64,000 nucleotides of DNA from positions 1,488,001-1,552,000 of the forward strand of contig NZ_CP088252.1 in assembly GCF_021117385.1 (NCBI RefSeq). Direction: 5' to 3'. Source of the DNA: Frateuria soli. GTDB lineage: Bacteria > Pseudomonadota > Gammaproteobacteria > Xanthomonadales > Rhodanobacteraceae. Positions 44,958-52,788 of the stretch are shown here, one piece after another; position 1 is the first letter of the stretch; each line of letters begins with the position of its first letter. The notes under the pieces were generated by a model. That model saw only the letters and a list, made by a program, of their open reading frames with translations, was not told where the DNA came from and searched no databases. The translations under genes and the position numbers were made by a program.

Positions 44958-47492
44958 CTACGCGCGCGGTGGCGTTCGCGGCGCAGCCACCGCGCGCATG
45001 AAGCGCTTCTTGAGTGCCTGCACCAGCAGCAGGTAACTGCCCGTGGCGACGGCCAGGAAGGCGAAGAACGCCGGCGGCAGCGGCACGAAGCCGAACATCG
45101 CGGCCAGCGGCGTCCACGGCAGCACCAGGCCCGCGGCGACCACCAGCGAGACGCTCGCCACCAGCAGCGCCGCCGGGCGGCTGCGCAACGGATTGCCGCG
45201 GGTGCGGATGACGAACACCACCAGCGTCTGCGTGGCCAGCGACTCGATGAACCAGCCGGTGTGGAAGGTTTCGGCCGTGGCGTGCAGCCAGCGGATCAGC
45301 ACGTAGAAGGTCAGCAGGTCGTAGAGCGAACTGACCGGCCCGATGCCGTACATGAAGCGCCGGATCAGCGGCACGCTCCAGCGCTGCGGGCCGCGCAGCT
45401 GCGCCTGGTCGACGTTGTCCGACGGAATCGTGGTCTGCGCCAGGTCGTACAGGAAATTGTTCAGCAGGATCTGCGACGGAAGCATCGGCAGGAAAGGCAG
45501 CACCAGCGCGCCCACGACCATGCTGAACATGTTGCCGAAGTTCGAGCTGGTGCCCATGAAGAGGTATTTCATGACGTTGGCGAACGCGCGCCGGCCCTCG
45601 ATGACGCCGGCGTGGAGCACCTCCAGGTTGCGCTCGCGCAGCAGGATGTCGGCGCTGTCGCGGGCGATATCGACCGCATCGGCGACCGAGATGCCCACAT
45701 CGGCCGCGTGCAGCGACGGCGCATCGTTGACGCCGTCGCCGAGGAAGCCGACCACCTCGCTGCGCGCCTTGAGCGCCATCACGATGCGGCGCTTCTGCTC
45801 GGGCGTGACCAGCGCGAACACGCGTGTGCGCGCGGCCAGCAGCCCCAGCGCGGTCTCGCTCATTCCGCGCAGCGCATCACCGGTCACCACTTCGCCCGGG
45901 TCGAGGCCGGCCTGCGCGCAGACGTGGCGCGCCACGCGCGGGTTGTCGCCGGTCAGGATCTTCAGCGGGATGCCATCGGCCGCGAGCGCCTGCAACGCCG
46001 GCGCCACGCCGGGCATGAGCGGATCGGCGAACGAGACGAAACCGGCCAGCACCAGCCCGGTCTCGGCGGTCGCGGCGTAGCGCGTGCGCGCGTCGACCGG
46101 CCGCCAGGCGATCGCCAGCACGCGCAGTCCGCGCTCGCCCATCGCCTGGTACGCCCGCTCGCTTTCGTTGCGCCGCGATGCGTCGAGCAGGAAGGTGCCC
46201 TCCCCCAGTTCGCACTGCACGCAGGCGGGCAGGACCGACTCGGGCGCGCCCTTGGTGACGATCCAGCGCTCGCCGTCCCGCTCGACGACGATGCTCATGC
46301 GGCGGCGCTCGAAGTCCAGCGGAATCTCGTCGAGCTTGGACCAGCCCGGCGGCGCGGGCGGGCAGTCACGCAGGATCGCCGCGTCGAGCGGGCTGCGCGT
46401 GCCGGTCTCGAACATGGCGTTGAGCACGGCCAGTTGCGCGACCCGGGACGAGGGTTCTCCGCTTGCGTCCCAGCTGCCGTCGACGGCGGTGTCGCCGCGG
46501 GTGAGCGTGCCGGTCTTGTCGCTCAGCAGCACGGTCATGCTGCCGAAGTCCTCGATCGCGGCAAGGTGGCGCACGATCACCCGCCGCCGCGCCATCCGCA
46601 CCGCACCGCGCGCCAGGGTGACGGTGGTGATCATCGGCATGAACTCGGGCGTCAGGCCCACCGCGAGCGCCAGCGCGAACAGCAGGGTCTGCAGCGGCGG
46701 GCGATGCAGCACCACGCCGACCAGGAGCACGAGCAGCACCAGCATCACGACCGTGCGCATGATCAGGCCCGCGAAATCCTTCAGCCCGCGCTCGAACTCG
46801 GTCGAGGGTGGACGTTCGCCCAGGCGCGCCGCCACTTCGCCGAACGCGGTCGCGGCGCCGGTGGCCACCACCTCGGCGACCGCGGTGCCGGCGACCACCG
46901 ACGAGCCGAGGAATACCCTGCCCTTCGCCGCCGGGCCGGCATCGGCGTCGGCCGGCGCCGGCTCTTTTTCGACCGGGATGGACTCGCCGGTCAGGGCGGC
47001 CTGCTGCACGTGGAAATCGCGCGCCTCCAGCAGCCGTGCGTCCGCCGGGATGCGGTCGCCGGCGGAAAGCCGGATCAGGTCGCCGGGAACCAGCTCGCGT
47101 CGTGGACGTTCCTGCCAGCGGCCGTCCCGATGCACCGTCGCCATGGGCGTGATCTCGGCGCGCAGCCGTTCGGCCGCGCGCTGCGAGCGGAAGCCGAGCG
47201 TGGCGTTGAGGACGAGGCTCAGCAGCACGATCACCGCGATGATCAGCGCACCCAGCACATCGCCAAGCACGCCGGAGGTCACCGCCGCCGCGATCAGGAT
47301 CGCCACCAGTGGATTGGCGAAGGCGCCGGCCACGGTGGCCAGCAAGCCCGAACCGGTGCGATGGAACTCGTTCGGGCCGTAGCGGGCACGGCGCCGCACG
47401 GCTTCCGCGTCGGACAGGCCGGCGCAGGGCGGGTCGGCAGCCCTTCCCGGACGGGGCGCGGCGCTGGCCGCGAGGCGGGTCGGAAGCTCCAT
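44958..47492 (-). CDS. mgtA: P-type ATPase of the MgtA magnesium-importer family
   Basis: The 844-residue P3-type ATPase has the actuator TGES (ALTGESIPVEK), the phosphorylation site DKTGT (SDKTGTLTRGD), the P-domain GDGVNDAPSL and about ten helices. MgtA brings Mg2+ into the cell. The start is uncertain: ATG at 47492 has GGTGG upstream, ATG at 47504 is four codons longer. It is divergent from a flippase-like gene across two FNR-type boxes. Its usual Mg2+-responsive leader is not evident. Expression under anoxia rather than only Mg2+ starvation is inferred from those boxes. Confidence 0.9.
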   Translation of the reverse strand: MELPTRLAASAAPRPGRAADPPCAGLSDAEAVRRRARYGPNEFHRTGSGLLATVAGAFANPLVAILIAAAVTSGVLGDVLGALIIAVIVLLSLVLNATLGFRSQRAAERLRAEITPMATVHRDGRWQERPRRELVPGDLIRLSAGDRIPADARLLEARDFHVQQAALTGESIPVEKEPAPADADAGPAAKGRVFLGSSVVAGTAVAEVVATGAATAFGEVAARLGERPPSTEFERGLKDFAGLIMRTVVMLVLLVLLVGVVLHRPPLQTLLFALALAVGLTPEFMPMITTVTLARGAVRMARRRVIVRHLAAIEDFGSMTVLLSDKTGTLTRGDTAVDGSWDASGEPSSRVAQLAVLNAMFETGTRSPLDAAILRDCPPAPPGWSKLDEIPLDFERRRMSIVVERDGERWIVTKGAPESVLPACVQCELGEGTFLLDASRRNESERAYQAMGERGLRVLAIAWRPVDARTRYAATAETGLVLAGFVSFADPLMPGVAPALQALAADGIPLKILTGDNPRVARHVCAQAGLDPGEVVTGDALRGMSETALGLLAARTRVFALVTPEQKRRIVMALKARSEVVGFLGDGVNDAPSLHAADVGISVADAVDIARDSADILLRERNLEVLHAGVIEGRRAFANVMKYLFMGTSSNFGNMFSMVVGALVLPFLPMLPSQILLNNFLYDLAQTTIPSDNVDQAQLRGPQRWSVPLIRRFMYGIGPVSSLYDLLTFYVLIRWLHATAETFHTGWFIESLATQTLVVFVIRTRGNPLRSRPAALLVASVSLVVAAGLVLPWTPLAAMFGFVPLPPAFFAFLAVATGSYLLLVQALKKRFMRAVAAPRTPPRA

Positions 47493-47526
47493 GCGCTCCA
47501 CCATGCACGGCGGTACGGGGCCGCTG

Positions 47527-47540
47527 TTGATGGGGGTCAA
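47527..47540. promoter_or_regulatory. FNR/DNR-type box, mgtA-proximal
   Basis: TTGAT-GGGG-GTCAA, centred 41.5 nt before the mgtA ATG at 47492. Confidence 0.65.
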
Positions 47541-47564
47541 GTCCGCCCGCGATCGGCGCACTCC

Positions 47565-47578
47565 TTGATGCAACTCAA
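47565..47578. promoter_or_regulatory. FNR/DNR-type box between mgtA and the flippase-like gene
   Basis: TTGAT-GCAA-CTCAA, one mismatch, centred 64.5 nt before the flippase-like ATG. It may serve both divergent genes. Confidence 0.6.
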
Positions 47579-47635
47579 TCCGTGCGATGTCCGGCGTGAT
47601 GGCATGGGCGTCCGCCGCCCGCTCCGCCCGTTGCC

Positions 47636-48667
47636 ATGGACCACCACCCGACCGCGTCACGCCGATGGCCTGCGCCACGCGCGGACCATGAGCGGCCGGC
47701 GACCACGCTGCAGTGGGCCGGATGGCTGCTCGGTTTGCTGGCGCTTGCCGCCCTGGCCGGCATCGTCCTGCGCCGCGGCGAGGTGGAACGTTTCCTGGGC
47801 CTGCTCGGTTCGCTCGCCCCGGCCTGGCTCGGGCTGGCGGTGGTGCTGCAGTTGGCGACGTATGCCTGCGTCGCCACCGCCTGGTGGCTCGGGCTGGATC
47901 GCGCCGGCGCGCACCGCCCGTGGAATGCGCTGATCGGCCTTGCCGTCGCGAAGCTCTTCGTGGACCAGTCGGTGCCGACCGGCGGCATCGCCGGCACCGC
48001 CTTCCTGGTCAACGTACTGGCCCGCCAGGGAGTGCCGCGGTCCGCGTGCATGGCCACGTTGGTGACCAACTTCGTCGGCTTCCATGGCGCCTACCTGCTC
48101 TCGGCCCTGGCCGGCATGGGCCTGCTGTGGCTCCGGCACGACGCGCGTCCCTGGATGCACACCATCACGATCGTGTTCGTGATCGTCGCCGCGGCAGTAC
48201 CGCTGGGCCTGTTCGCGCTGCACCACTACGGGCGGCGCGCGCCCGCATGGGTGGAACGCCTGCCGGGCGTGGCCGCGCTGCTGGAGGCCGCGGCCGAGGC
48301 GCCGGTGGCCCAGCTGCTGCGTCGCGGGCGCCTGCTGGCCGCCACGGCCGCGTTGAATCTCGCCGTCATCGCCGCGGACGCGGCGACGCTGTGGACCATG
48401 CTCCATGCGCTCGGGCTGCACGCCTCCTACGCGGTCGCCTACCCGAGTTTCCTGCTCGCCATGATGGTGGCGACGGTGAGCCCGATCCCGATGGGGCTGG
48501 GCACCTTCGAGGCGGCCAGCGTCGCCGCGCTGTCCACCCAGGGCGTGCCCCTCGAAGGTGCGCTGGCGGGCACCCTGCTGCTGCGCGGTTGCACGACCTG
48601 GGTGCCGATGGCGCCGGGCCTGTGGCTGGCACGCCGCGCCCTGCGCGAAGCGCGCGACCGGGCTTGA
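47636..48667 (+). CDS. Flippase-like membrane protein (AglD/MprF-type, UPF0104)
   Basis: This 343-residue polytopic protein has about eight helices and the family signature: DQSVPTGGIAGTAFLVNVLARQGVP near residue 110 and SPIPMGLGTFEAASVAAL near 290. Such domains form the lipid-flipping part of MprF and relatives. No synthase domain is attached. It starts 144 nt from mgtA in the other direction. I found no strong ribosome binding site, so the start is provisional. It may remodel membrane lipids together with the fabAB and hemolysin III genes. Confidence 0.82.
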   Translation: MDHHPTASRRWPAPRADHERPATTLQWAGWLLGLLALAALAGIVLRRGEVERFLGLLGSLAPAWLGLAVVLQLATYACVATAWWLGLDRAGAHRPWNALIGLAVAKLFVDQSVPTGGIAGTAFLVNVLARQGVPRSACMATLVTNFVGFHGAYLLSALAGMGLLWLRHDARPWMHTITIVFVIVAAAVPLGLFALHHYGRRAPAWVERLPGVAALLEAAAEAPVAQLLRRGRLLAATAALNLAVIAADAATLWTMLHALGLHASYAVAYPSFLLAMMVATVSPIPMGLGTFEAASVAALSTQGVPLEGALAGTLLLRGCTTWVPMAPGLWLARRALREARDRA

Positions 48668-48677
48668 TCCACGTCAA
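48664..48677 (+). promoter_or_regulatory. FNR/DNR-type box of polX
   Basis: TTGAT-CCAC-GTCAA, overlapping the stop of the flippase-like gene and centred 59.5 nt before polX. Confidence 0.7.
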
Positions 48678-48729
48678 GCGGGGCGCTCCCGCGCGTGGCA
48701 GCGTGGCACCCGCTACGGAGGCTCCCACC

Positions 48730-50502
48730 ATGGCCCGGACCACCGCTTCCCTGCCGGCCGCCCCGCCCGTGGCTGCCGCCAGCAACGCCGAAGTCGCGGC
48801 GGTCTTCGACGAGATCGCCGACTGGCTGGAACTGGATGGCGCCAACCCTTTCCGCGTGCGGGCCTACCGCAACGCCGCCCGCACCATCGGCGGCTGGCCG
48901 CAGCCGCTGGACACCTGGCGTGACCCCGAGCATCCGCTTGCCGACCTGCCGGGCATCGGCGACGACCTGGCCGGCAAGATCGAGCAGATCCTTCGCGGCG
49001 GCTCGTGCGACCTGTTGCGCCAGTTGCGACGTACCCATCCGCGTGGCCTCACCGCCCTGCTGCGGCTGCCGGGGCTGGGCCCCAAGAGGGCGCAGCGACT
49101 GCACGACGAACTGGGCGTCAGCTCGGTCGGCGGGCTGCTGCGCGCCGCGCGCGCCGGGCGCATCCGCACGCTCAGGGGTTTCGGCAAGGACACCGAACGG
49201 CACCTGCTGGAGGCGGCGACGCAATCCCTCGGCAACACGCCGCGCTGGAAGCTTGCCGCGGCATTGCAGCAGGCCGAGGCGCTGGTCGCCTACCTGAAGG
49301 CGGCCCCGGAGCCGGCCCAGGTGGTGCTGGCCGGCAGCCTCCGGCGCTGGCGCGAGACGATCGGCGACGTGGACGTGCTGGTGGCCACCGCGAGCGCCCG
49401 CGCGCTGGGCGCGCGCTTCCTCGCCTATCCGCTGGTGCAGCGCGTGCTGGCGCAGGGCAGCACCCGCTCGAGCGTGGTGTTGCGCAGCGGGCTGCAGGTG
49501 GACCTGCGCGTGGTCCGGCCCGCGAGCCTCGGCGCCGCGCTGGTCTATTTCACCGGTTCCAAGGCGCACAACCTCGCCCTGCGCGCGCTGGCGCGCAAGC
49601 GCGGACTGAAGATCAACGAGTACGGCGTCTACCACGGTAGCCGCCGCATCGCCGGGGACACCGAGGCTTCGGTCTATGCCAGCGTCGGCCTGCCGGCGAT
49701 CCCGCCGGAGCTGCGCGAGAACGCCGGCGAGATCGAGGCGGCGGCGGCCGGGAGCCTGCCCTCGTTGATCGCGCTCGAGGATCTGCGCGGCGACCTGCAC
49801 TGCCACACCAACGCCAGCGACGGCAGCGCCGACCTGGACGCCATGGCCCGTGCCGCCTCGGCCGCCGGCCTGGAATACCTGGCGATTACCGACCATTCGC
49901 GCGGCCTCGCCGTGACCGGTGGGCTGGACCGTCGCCGGCTGCTGGCCCAGATCGAGGCGATCGACCGTTTCAACGCCTCGCATGCGGCACCGCTCCTGCT
50001 CAAGGGCATCGAGGTGGACATCCTTGAGGATGGCCGGCTGGACCTTCCGGACGACCTGCTGGCCAGGCTGGACCTGGTCGTCGGCGCCGTGCACAGCCAC
50101 TTCGACCTGTCGCGCGAGCGGCAGACCGCGCGCCTGCTGCGCGCCATGGACCATCCCTGCTTCAGCATCCTGGCGCATCCGACCGGGCGCCTGATCGAGC
50201 AGCGCGCCGCCTATGCGGTGGACATCGAACGCGTGGTGCGCCATGCGCGGGAACGCGGCTGCTTCCTGGAAGCGAACGCGCATCCGGACCGGCTGGACCT
50301 GGACGATGTGCACTGCCGCCTGGCCAAGGCCGCCGGCGTGCCCCTGGCCATCGGCAGCGACGCCCACGACATCGCCGGGTTCGCGGCACTGCGCTTCGGC
50401 ATCGGCCAGGCGCGACGTGGCTGGATCGAAACGGGCGACGTCATCAACACGCTGCCGCTGGCTGCGCTGAAAGCGCGCCTGGCGGCGACCATGCGCGGAT
50501 AG
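48730..50502 (+). CDS. polX: DNA polymerase/3'-5' exonuclease PolX
   Basis: This gap-filling repair polymerase has a helix-hairpin-helix and Pol-beta-type core (residues about 15-320; VVLAGSLRRWRETIGDVDVLV carries the catalytic Asp pair, STRSSVVLRSGLQVDLRV the third) and a C-terminal PHP exonuclease domain (GDLHCHTNASDGSADL, VGAVHSHFDL). At 590 residues it is full length. GGAGG lies eight nt before the ATG. It faces the ArnT-like gene with 15 nt between stops. Anaerobic control by the box upstream suggests repair of damage made by reactive nitrogen species. Confidence 0.93.
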   Translation: MARTTASLPAAPPVAAASNAEVAAVFDEIADWLELDGANPFRVRAYRNAARTIGGWPQPLDTWRDPEHPLADLPGIGDDLAGKIEQILRGGSCDLLRQLRRTHPRGLTALLRLPGLGPKRAQRLHDELGVSSVGGLLRAARAGRIRTLRGFGKDTERHLLEAATQSLGNTPRWKLAAALQQAEALVAYLKAAPEPAQVVLAGSLRRWRETIGDVDVLVATASARALGARFLAYPLVQRVLAQGSTRSSVVLRSGLQVDLRVVRPASLGAALVYFTGSKAHNLALRALARKRGLKINEYGVYHGSRRIAGDTEASVYASVGLPAIPPELRENAGEIEAAAAGSLPSLIALEDLRGDLHCHTNASDGSADLDAMARAASAAGLEYLAITDHSRGLAVTGGLDRRRLLAQIEAIDRFNASHAAPLLLKGIEVDILEDGRLDLPDDLLARLDLVVGAVHSHFDLSRERQTARLLRAMDHPCFSILAHPTGRLIEQRAAYAVDIERVVRHARERGCFLEANAHPDRLDLDDVHCRLAKAAGVPLAIGSDAHDIAGFAALRFGIGQARRGWIETGDVINTLPLAALKARLAATMRG

Positions 50503-50517
50503 TCCGCGACTGCAGCC

Positions 50518-52119
50518 TTACGTACCCACCGGCACCTTGGGTTGCGTGCGCCCGGCAGCCTCGCTCCCGGCCACCGTTTCCCGCGCGATGTCGGCGGCCC
50601 GCCAGATCGCAAGCCGGCGCCCGAGCAAGGGTTGCCGGTACAGCGGCGGGGATGCGAAGTCGTAGTCCGAGCCGCTGGCGATCACCCATCCATCCGGGTG
50701 GGCCTGCACCCAGGCCGCCACGTAGCGTGGACCGGGTGCCGTCGGGATGGGGGCCGTGAGTCGGCCGGCGAAGGTGAACAGTCCGTTCTGCCGGTCGAGC
50801 ATCAGCAGGGGCACGTCCGACCGCTGCGCGGCGGCGATCATGCGCGATGCCTCCGCTACCGAATAGTGCGCAGCGTATCCCGCGAGGAAGGCTCCCTTGA
50901 CCAGCACGACGACACCGATCACCGCCAGCGCCGCGGTTGCCACGTCGAGCCCGCGCCTCCCACGCCACAGCAGCACCGCGCCAATCGCCGCTGCCGCCAG
51001 CAGCACCAGGCGGACGCCCGGCGCCACCTGCGGCGCCAGCCGTGCGAGCGCCAGCCACGCGCCGACCGGCATCGCGAGCAGCAACAGCCCGATCCGCCAC
51101 CCGACCACCCGCCAGCGTCCGGAAGCCAGCCGCACGCCTGCCGCCGGAGCCAGTGCGGGCAACAGCGGAAGCAGGTAATGGGCCTGTTTGCCGCTGATCA
51201 CGGACAGCGCAAGGAAGGCCGGCACGGTCGCGGCAAGCGCGAAGCGGTCAACCGCCGGCACGCCCTGTCCCCGCGCCGGCCCTGCCCGCCCCAGTCCGAT
51301 GGACCAGGGAAACAGCAGCACGGGCACGAACGGCAGATACCACCAGGGACTGCGATCGTGGGCGAAGCTCGCCGCCATCCTGCCGGCCGTCTGCCCCAGG
51401 AATATGGCGTTGGCGTAATCCGGTCCGCCCCGCATCGCCGCCGGCACGGCCCAGGCGAGCGCCAGCACCGCGCCACCTGCCAGGCCCAGCAGGATCGCCA
51501 GGTAGCGCCTGCCGACCGGTCGCGACGGCACGCCGCGCCACAAGGGTCCCAGCACCACCGGCATGCCGGCGACCAGCAGGCTCACCGGGCCCTTGGCGAG
51601 CACGCCGAGCCCCAGACCCAGCGCGAGCATCGCGGCCCCTGCCCGCGGGCGTCCGCACCAGATCCACGCGCCGCCGAGCCAGGCGACCAGGACACACACG
51701 CACAGCAGCATGTCGAACATCACGGCGCCGCCGTAGCCGGCGAAGGCCAGGCTGCCGAGCCACAGCCACGCGGCCAGCGATGCCGCGGTCGCATCCGCGC
51801 CGAGCTCTCCGGCAAGGCGCCGGACCAGCGGAACCGTCAGCAGCGCGATGGCGACCTCCAGCACCCTGGCCGCCCACGCATGCACGCCGGTGATCCGCCA
51901 CAGCGCGTCGATGAGCCAGAACAGCAGGGGCGGCTTGTCCGCATAGGGCATGCCGTCAAGCCAGGGAACCAGCCAGTCGCCGCGCCAGTGCATGTTCCAC
52001 GCGACGGCCAGGTACCGGGTCTCGTCGATCGGCACCGGGGGCAGCCAGCACACGGCAAGCAGCAACAGTGCGGCCGCCAGCATCCGGTACAGCGCCAGGC
52101 TGTCGCTTTTCGTCTCCAT
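50518..52119 (-). CDS. ArnT/PMT-family membrane glycosyltransferase
   Basis: This protein of about 533 residues has some 11 helices and a family-typical start: PIDETRYLAVAWNMHWRGDWLVPWLDGMPYADKPP, with the catalytic Asp in PIDETRY and KPPLLFW. LAKGP and SGKQAHYLLPLLPAL follow. ArnT moves undecaprenyl-linked sugars such as L-Ara4N to lipid A. No arn genes adjoin, so the sugar and acceptor are unknown. I start at the ATG at 52119; the frame is open upstream without membrane character. A long periplasmic C-terminal domain is present. It ends convergently with polX. Confidence 0.85.
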   Translation of the reverse strand: METKSDSLALYRMLAAALLLLAVCWLPPVPIDETRYLAVAWNMHWRGDWLVPWLDGMPYADKPPLLFWLIDALWRITGVHAWAARVLEVAIALLTVPLVRRLAGELGADATAASLAAWLWLGSLAFAGYGGAVMFDMLLCVCVLVAWLGGAWIWCGRPRAGAAMLALGLGLGVLAKGPVSLLVAGMPVVLGPLWRGVPSRPVGRRYLAILLGLAGGAVLALAWAVPAAMRGGPDYANAIFLGQTAGRMAASFAHDRSPWWYLPFVPVLLFPWSIGLGRAGPARGQGVPAVDRFALAATVPAFLALSVISGKQAHYLLPLLPALAPAAGVRLASGRWRVVGWRIGLLLLAMPVGAWLALARLAPQVAPGVRLVLLAAAAIGAVLLWRGRRGLDVATAALAVIGVVVLVKGAFLAGYAAHYSVAEASRMIAAAQRSDVPLLMLDRQNGLFTFAGRLTAPIPTAPGPRYVAAWVQAHPDGWVIASGSDYDFASPPLYRQPLLGRRLAIWRAADIARETVAGSEAAGRTQPKVPVGT

Positions 52120-52338
52120 GACGGCATGCGGCGGGACAGGATGGACGCAGAAGCTAGGAGAGGCCGCGTAAGCCGTGAATGATGGGCTCGTCGTGGCGCC
52201 GTCACCTGCGCTGTCGCCACGCAACCACGGTCGGCCACGACGGTTTCCCCCGGCAGCGGTCACTCCCGCGGGTTGATCAGGGTCAATTTGCGCGGGCAGC
52301 GGCCGGGCCACGCTCGGGGTCCACGGGAGGTGCCGGCC
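52120..52338 (+). promoter_or_regulatory. Divergent intergenic region between the ArnT-like and CBS genes
   Basis: This holds the FNR-type box at 52273 for the CBS gene. The GGGAGG ribosome binding site lies eight nt before that gene's ATG. No other gene is visible. Confidence 0.5.
52273..52286 (+). promoter_or_regulatory. FNR/DNR-type box of the CBS-glucan phosphorylase unit
   Basis: TTGAT-CAGG-GTCAA, centred 59.5 nt before the CBS gene ATG. Confidence 0.72.
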
Positions 52339-52788
52339 ATGCAGGTCCGTGACATATGCACGCACGAGGCGGTTTCCATCAGCCCGGCCGCGTCCGTGGT
52401 GGAGGCAGCACGACTGATGCGCACGCGGCACGTGGGCGTGCTGGTGGTGGTCGAGCAGCCCAACGGTGAGCGCATCCCGGTCGGCGTGCTTACCGATCGC
52501 GACATCGTGCTGGAGGTGGTTGCGCCGGAAGCGCCCTGCGCGCGGTTGCGGGTCGGCGATGTCATGACCCGCGAGCCGGTCACCTGCGCCGAGGAGGAGC
52601 AGCTGCTCGACGCGGTGGCGCGCATGCGCATCTGCGGGGTACGCCGGCTTCCGGTGACCAACCCCAAAGGCGGGCTGTGCGGCCTGCTGAGCCTGGACGA
52701 CATCTACGGCGCGCTGGCCGTCTACATGCAGGAGATGAGCCGCGCGCTGACCCGCGGCCAGTCCCGCGAAATGGAAGTGCGCACGTGA
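52339..52788 (+). CDS. Two-CBS-domain protein
   Basis: The 149-residue protein consists of a Bateman pair: VRDICTHEAVSISPAASVVEAARLM to VGVLTDRDIVLEVV, then VGDVMTREPVTCAEEEQLLDAVARM to RRLPVTNPKGGLCGLLSLDDI. Stand-alone CBS pairs bind AMP, ATP or SAM and report energy state. The first Met is at 52339, with GGGAGG before it. Its stop overlaps the GTG start of the glucan phosphorylase, so the two are made together and the CBS pair could regulate glycogen breakdown. Similar proteins are induced by low oxygen in other bacteria. Confidence 0.87.
   Translation: MQVRDICTHEAVSISPAASVVEAARLMRTRHVGVLVVVEQPNGERIPVGVLTDRDIVLEVVAPEAPCARLRVGDVMTREPVTCAEEEQLLDAVARMRICGVRRLPVTNPKGGLCGLLSLDDIYGALAVYMQEMSRALTRGQSREMEVRT

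Noticed and set aside
52273-52338. Upstream TTG start for the CBS protein
   Set aside because: The TTG is the first codon-sized part of the FNR-type box; the ATG at 52339 has GGGAGG before it and begins the domain.
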